From Paenibacillus eucommiae (GTDB taxonomy: Bacteria; Bacillota; Bacilli; Paenibacillales; NBRC-103111), in NCBI RefSeq assembly GCF_017874215.1, contig NZ_JAGGLB010000013.1:1-64000 (forward strand): a stretch of 64,000 nucleotides of DNA, in the 5' to 3' direction. Positions 60,514-64,000 of this stretch are shown piece by piece. The position numbers and the translations under genes were made by a program. The notes under the pieces were generated by a model, which saw only the letters and a program-made list of their open reading frames with translations, was not told the origin of the DNA and did not search any database. Numbering within the stretch: the first letter of the stretch is position 1; every line of letters begins with the position of its first letter.

Positions 60514-61731
60514 ATGCAGCCGCGCAAGACCAGCGATAGCATTCGTGGCAGAGGCGATTTGTTCAGCAGCTAGCTTGTCATTGACAACAACGCTTGCAAC
60601 TGGTGGATATAAGCTTTCAAATTCAGTATGAAGTATAAGCACGACTTGATTCGACGAGTTGACTTGTGCAAGCACAATATGGTGCCACGGCACTGTGAAG
60701 GATTCTTTTTTATCCAAATTAACGGCATCAACACCTAGAAGCTTAATCGGCGAAATTCCATCGTAGTAAGTGATCTGGCTTTCTCCACTTGAAGGAGCAG
60801 GTCTATTTTTTATAGTAGACGGGATCTTTTTAGGGCGTTTAAGGATCTCCCAAAGTATTATGCATATAGCAGGAAAAAGGAACACAAGCACAGCCAGCCA
60901 CATGCTGGAGGTCAACGCCAAAGTCCCGATAAAAAGAGCAGCCGACAGGATAGCAAGCAGCCAGATGTATAGCTCTTGCAACCTTTTCGATGAGCGCTTC
61001 TGGGGATGAGTTGGGCCTGCAGCAGGTACTTCTTCAATCTGCTGCGTATTCAGGGAATCTGGAGCATCTGGTCTATCTGGGGTAATCGGCGCATCTGGCT
61101 CATCATGCTCATCTAGCTCACCTATCTCAGCTGACCCAGCCATAGCCTCTACATTTGTCCGCTCTTCTTCCCGCCTTCTCTTAGGTAAATGCTCGCCTCC
61201 CAACAAATAATCATTCAGCTTTTCGTTATAGCGCTTAAACCATAATTCGTCGGGGTTCCACCAAAGAACAAGTAAATCTTCTATACTTGCCAAGTATGGG
61301 AGAGGTACACCATAAAAGTCAAAATGCTGAGCCAGCTCCAAATGAAGAACAGGGGATTGATACGATTGCACATGCGTGGATAATGTTTCCAACCACTCTG
61401 CCATATAAGGACCAAGCGCCGGGAAACGCGCCAATGTGACTGGCAAGCTCTGGCGCATTTGTGCAGCAGCCTCCGTCCATGGAATATGCAAATTTAATGC
61501 CTCGTAAAATGCATCCCATTCGGGTATAGCGTCAGCATCCTCATTGTCCAAGTAGGGCTGAACCGCCTCCCAGGCCGTTAAAAGCTGCTCGCGGTAACGC
61601 TGGTAGTGCTCCTGACTAACCAGGGAGAACCAGATGGGTGCAAGAAAGTTATTCGTCTCAAAAGCAACCTCTTCATACGGTCCATTCACTGCCTCTATTT
61701 CATTAACAGTCAAAAACGTCCGATTTCCCAT
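60505..61731 (-). CDS. Membrane protein of unknown function
   Basis: A 408-residue protein. The N-terminal 190 residues are soluble, acidic and rich in Trp/Tyr (for example WEAVQPYLDNEDADAIPEWDAF, in part). A charged linker follows, with DEHDEPDAPITPDRPDAPD-type repeats (about 215-255). Two membrane helices lie at about 275-315, and a C-terminal globular domain has a beta-rich pattern that faintly recalls YcxB/PH-like folds (YYDGISPIKLLGVDAVNL in part). ATG 61731 follows GAGGAG. I do not recognise the family. Its stop codon lies inside the 7-bp repeat array upstream of the RNA ligase gene, so the two are probably cotranscribed. Confidence 0.75.
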   Translation of the reverse strand: MGNRTFLTVNEIEAVNGPYEEVAFETNNFLAPIWFSLVSQEHYQRYREQLLTAWEAVQPYLDNEDADAIPEWDAFYEALNLHIPWTEAAAQMRQSLPVTLARFPALGPYMAEWLETLSTHVQSYQSPVLHLELAQHFDFYGVPLPYLASIEDLLVLWWNPDELWFKRYNEKLNDYLLGGEHLPKRRREEERTNVEAMAGSAEIGELDEHDEPDAPITPDRPDAPDSLNTQQIEEVPAAGPTHPQKRSSKRLQELYIWLLAILSAALFIGTLALTSSMWLAVLVFLFPAICIILWEILKRPKKIPSTIKNRPAPSSGESQITYYDGISPIKLLGVDAVNLDKKESFTVPWHHIVLAQVNSSNQVVLILHTEFESLYPPVASVVVNDKLAAEQIASATNAIAGLARLHRR

Positions 61732-61973
61732 TAACTCCTCACATCCTTTTTTTACTATAATACGAGATTTACAGAATCTACTCAATTCCCCTTATTATCG
61801 CTCAATCCAATTTCCAAGCTAAAAGCAGAAGATCCTTCAAGTGCAAGCCTTTTGAACAGCTAAATCTTGTATAAAGATTCCAATTGAAAGTTGTATTTGA
61901 GGTTCAAATTCTGTGTTATACTTATTCTCACCAGTGAGTCAAGAAGACAAAAATTTTAATAGTGGTGGGAACA

Positions 61974-62612
61974 ATGAAATATACAGGTAGAATAGCCATC
62001 GTGACAGTTTGCTTGGTTTTGTCAGTAATAGTACGACTGTATGGCATTTTTTACTATAATTATCCCCCGCTTGGTTTTCCTTATGTCGGAATAACTATTA
62101 CATTTATTTTTTATTGGCTGGGAAAACAGTATGATATGGTTAAATTTCTTTCCGAAAAAGATACTTTAACCAAGCTCTACAACAGGAGATATGTCATCCA
62201 AACCTTCCCTAAGCTTATAGCTTCAATCGATAAAAAGGCCGGAAAATTAAGTTTATTTCTAATAGATGTAGATAATTTCAAAGTAATCAATGATACTTAC
62301 GGACATGAAACAGGAGATAGAGTTCTTCAGCGCATTTCAAGCTTACTGGCGTTACCTACCGATAAAAGCACCATTGTTGCCCGTTGGGCTGGAGACGAAT
62401 TTTTGCTAGTTGCTCCTTTCACTGACCAAGAGGGTGCAGACATCATTATCCAACGAATCCATAAAGAGCTGCGTAAATCATCTGAGGAACTGCGTATAGA
62501 TATCTCCGTTTCTATTGGCACCTCTGAATATCCGGGTGACGCCCAAACATTCAATGATCTATTAAATATTGCCGACCAAAATATGTACAAACTAAAGTTT
62601 CTGAAAAAGTAA
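61974..62612 (+). CDS. Membrane GGDEF-domain protein with AGDEF active site
   Basis: A 212-residue protein with two N-terminal membrane helices (about 5-25 and 32-50) and a GGDEF domain (about 60-212). The domain has LTKLYNRRY, DVDNFKVINDTYGHETGDRVL and RWAGDEFLLV. The signature Gly is Ala (AGDEF); some such variants still make c-di-GMP, others do not. No inhibitory RxxD is seen. I place the start at ATG 61974 behind GGTGGG; a GTG four codons upstream (61962) is an alternative. A terminator follows 130 nt downstream. Confidence 0.87.
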   Translation: MKYTGRIAIVTVCLVLSVIVRLYGIFYYNYPPLGFPYVGITITFIFYWLGKQYDMVKFLSEKDTLTKLYNRRYVIQTFPKLIASIDKKAGKLSLFLIDVDNFKVINDTYGHETGDRVLQRISSLLALPTDKSTIVARWAGDEFLLVAPFTDQEGADIIIQRIHKELRKSSEELRIDISVSIGTSEYPGDAQTFNDLLNIADQNMYKLKFLKK

Positions 62613-62740
62613 GCTGTTCAAAAACAAACCGTCTCGTCCAGAGCAACGGTCGATGCTGCAAATATATTCATGTAATACGTTACTGGTCTATGAAATATGA
62701 TATAAGAAACGGATTGCCTTTTTATAGCGATAAAGCGATA

Positions 62741-62770
62741 ACTTCAGAAGTTTCTGGAGTCATTTTTTTT
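62741..62770 (+). terminator. Terminator downstream of the GGDEF gene
   Basis: ACTTCAGAA-GT-TTCTGGAGT forms a short stem followed by CATTTTTTTT. Between 62613 and 63004 I see no gene. Confidence 0.55.
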
Positions 62771-63004
62771 GTAATCTGGTAGTTCTATTCCTTCTTGTTT
62801 ATGATGCCTCCTTTAATCTTACTACTCGTTCAAATTAACTGCCTCTTTCTAGATAAATATGTAGCCGCTCCTTCCAGATTATCATCTTTGTCATCATCCC
62901 AACAAACCTCATTCAGACGATATTACTCCAATCCTTATTCAAATTAACATATTAATAATTCCATTCGCAGCTTCAAGCTTGTAATTTTTATGGGCAAATT
63001 TATG

Positions 63005-63056
63005 TTGCAAATTAACTGTATACTATATATACTGTTTATATCACATACAGTTAATT
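63005..63056 (+). promoter_or_regulatory. Promoter with 12-bp inverted repeat operator ahead of ABC ATPase
   Basis: TTGCAA (63005-63010), 17 nt, TATACT (63028-63033) form a good promoter. A perfect 12-bp inverted repeat, AATTAACTGTAT (63010-63021) and ATACAGTTAATT (63045-63056), brackets the -10 with 23 nt between the arms. It is a likely repressor site, perhaps for a PadR- or TetR-type regulator beyond the window. Confidence 0.65.
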
Positions 63057-63079
63057 TATCTTTTATAAGGGGGAAAAAC

Positions 63080-64000
63080 ATGAGTAAGTTCGCTATTGAA
63101 GTTACAGGATTACGCAAAAAATTTGGCAACCAAGTTGTGCTTAACGGCATTGATATCGCCGTACAGGCGGGCACCGTGTATGCCCTGCTCGGCCCCAACG
63201 GTGCGGGGAAGACTACGCTGATCCATATCCTGTCTACGCTAGAGACTCCAGACGAGGGATCTGTACACGTAGCCGGATATGATGTCATTGCCGAAAGAAA
63301 CTTGGTGAAACGATCCATAAGCCTTACCGGACAGTTCGCCGCTGTAGATGAAATGCTAACCGGCGAGGAGAATCTTCGGATGATTTGCAGACTTTCCGGG
63401 CTTACAGCTGCTGAATCCCGTGCTCGGACAGACGAGCTGCTGAAGCACTTCGACCTTATGTCCGCCGCAAAGAAAAGGGTCAAGACCTATTCAGGCGGTA
63501 TGTGCCGACGGCTAGATCTCGCTATCAGCCTCGTGACCATACGGCCCGTGCTCTTCCTGGATGAACCGACGACAGGGCTGGATACAATTAGCCGGCGGGC
63601 TCTGTGGGAAATCATCCTTCAATTGAAGGAGCAAGGCATCACTATTTTCCTCACGACTCAGTATTTGGAAGAAGCGGATCAATTGGCTGATACGATCGCC
63701 GTAATTGCCGACGGGCATGTCGTTGCGACCGGAACGCCGGAAGAATTGAAATCGCGGGTAGGTGGAGAGGTTATTGAACTGTACAATGAAAAAGAAGAAA
63801 TGATCAGAGCAATCTCAACAACCGGAAGTATCCAGGACATCAGACAAACGCTAAATGATCTAGCTCTTCAGGTCCCGCACGAAACACGTGTGAGCATCCG
63901 TAAACCTAGTATGGATGATGTTTTCCTTGCCCTGACAACAAAAGGTACAAAGGATATCAAGAAAACAAACGAAACAAAGGCAATGGCGTCAAAAGGATCA
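63080..64000 (+). CDS. DrrA-type ABC transporter ATP-binding protein (partial at window end)
   Basis: An open frame of 307 codons that runs off the window. It encodes a DrrA-like drug or antibiotic exporter ATPase: Walker A LLGPNGAGKTT (about 36-46), the YSGGMCRRLDLA signature (about 138-149; a Cys replaces the usual Arg), Walker B VLFLDEPTTGLD, and TTQYLEEAD with Gln in the H-loop region. The C-terminal extension carries the SMDDVFLALT motif of the family. ATG 63080 follows AAGGGGG. A permease is expected just outside the window. Confidence 0.93.
   Translation, partial: MSKFAIEVTGLRKKFGNQVVLNGIDIAVQAGTVYALLGPNGAGKTTLIHILSTLETPDEGSVHVAGYDVIAERNLVKRSISLTGQFAAVDEMLTGEENLRMICRLSGLTAAESRARTDELLKHFDLMSAAKKRVKTYSGGMCRRLDLAISLVTIRPVLFLDEPTTGLDTISRRALWEIILQLKEQGITIFLTTQYLEEADQLADTIAVIADGHVVATGTPEELKSRVGGEVIELYNEKEEMIRAISTTGSIQDIRQTLNDLALQVPHETRVSIRKPSMDDVFLALTTKGTKDIKKTNETKAMASKGS

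Noticed and set aside
62944..63483. Minus-strand protein of about 180 residues
   Set aside because: It is antisense to the conserved ABC ATPase frame that starts at 63080 and runs off the window.

Overview
The window looks like a chromosome segment of a Gram-positive, low-to-mid GC Bacillota, most likely Paenibacillus or a close relative. The evidence is strong AGGAGG ribosome sites, B. subtilis-like GuaA, GltC, FabI and aconitase, a GsaB-type aminomutase, Fur boxes, and many carbohydrate-linked regulators and oxidoreductases. The species call is inference from protein and motif recognition; no search was run. No tRNA, CRISPR array, transposase or phage gene was seen.

Layout. 1-540: the 5' end of a 16S rRNA gene reading leftward, with its boxA and two promoters. 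677-6544: purine and nitrogen genes (pbuG-type permease, guaA, gltC, gdhA). 6775-13624: a moxR / DUF58 / transglutaminase operon and a large secreted polysaccharide deacetylase. 13.9-19 kb: a frameshifted small membrane gene, a dehydrogenase plus sugar-isomerase-like pair, a divergent AraC regulator, and a second-type yidC. 19.4-26.3 kb: SDR and peroxiredoxin, a three-gene ABC exporter, an LCP cell-wall ligase, and an aminomutase with an alanine-rich insertion. 28-32.6 kb: a lone gltB (glutamate synthase large subunit) without gltD. 33-45 kb: carbohydrate genes (SGNH esterase, secreted propeller protein, Gfo/Idh/MocA oxidoreductase, alpha/beta hydrolase, LacI regulator, eda-kdgK). 45.6-58.3 kb: siderophore-type ATPase, inositol-phosphatase family protein, fabI, uvsE, WYL regulator, ddl, amidase-domain protein, acnA, TPR-Imm51 protein. 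58.5-64 kb: YwaF-type membrane protein, an Rnl2-like nucleic-acid ligase, an unknown membrane protein, a degenerate-motif GGDEF protein, and the start of a DrrA-type ABC ATPase cut by the window end.

How the genes work together. gdhA, gltB and gltC form a glutamate-metabolism theme, though gltC and gltB lie 24 kb apart. moxR-DUF58-transglutaminase, the deacetylase, LCP protein, ddl and amidase-domain protein concern the envelope. eda and kdgK form the lower 2-keto-3-deoxygluconate route behind a LacI-type operator.

The most unusual content is intergenic. At least three families of structured repeats fill the larger gaps: (1) a 25-bp palindrome, TTTAACGATG-N5-CATCGTTAAA, in 16 copies in five clusters; (2) a mosaic element of about 0.7 kb made of ordered modules, one a 124-nt hairpin with 17-bp perfect arms, with the palindromes embedded in it; (3) clusters of inverted TTACGGACAT / TAACGGACAT units. 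There are also two translation-start oddities: a GNRA-capped hairpin exactly between the Shine-Dalgarno and ATG of gltB, and a six-fold 7-bp tandem repeat that is itself a reiterated Shine-Dalgarno ahead of the RNA ligase gene.
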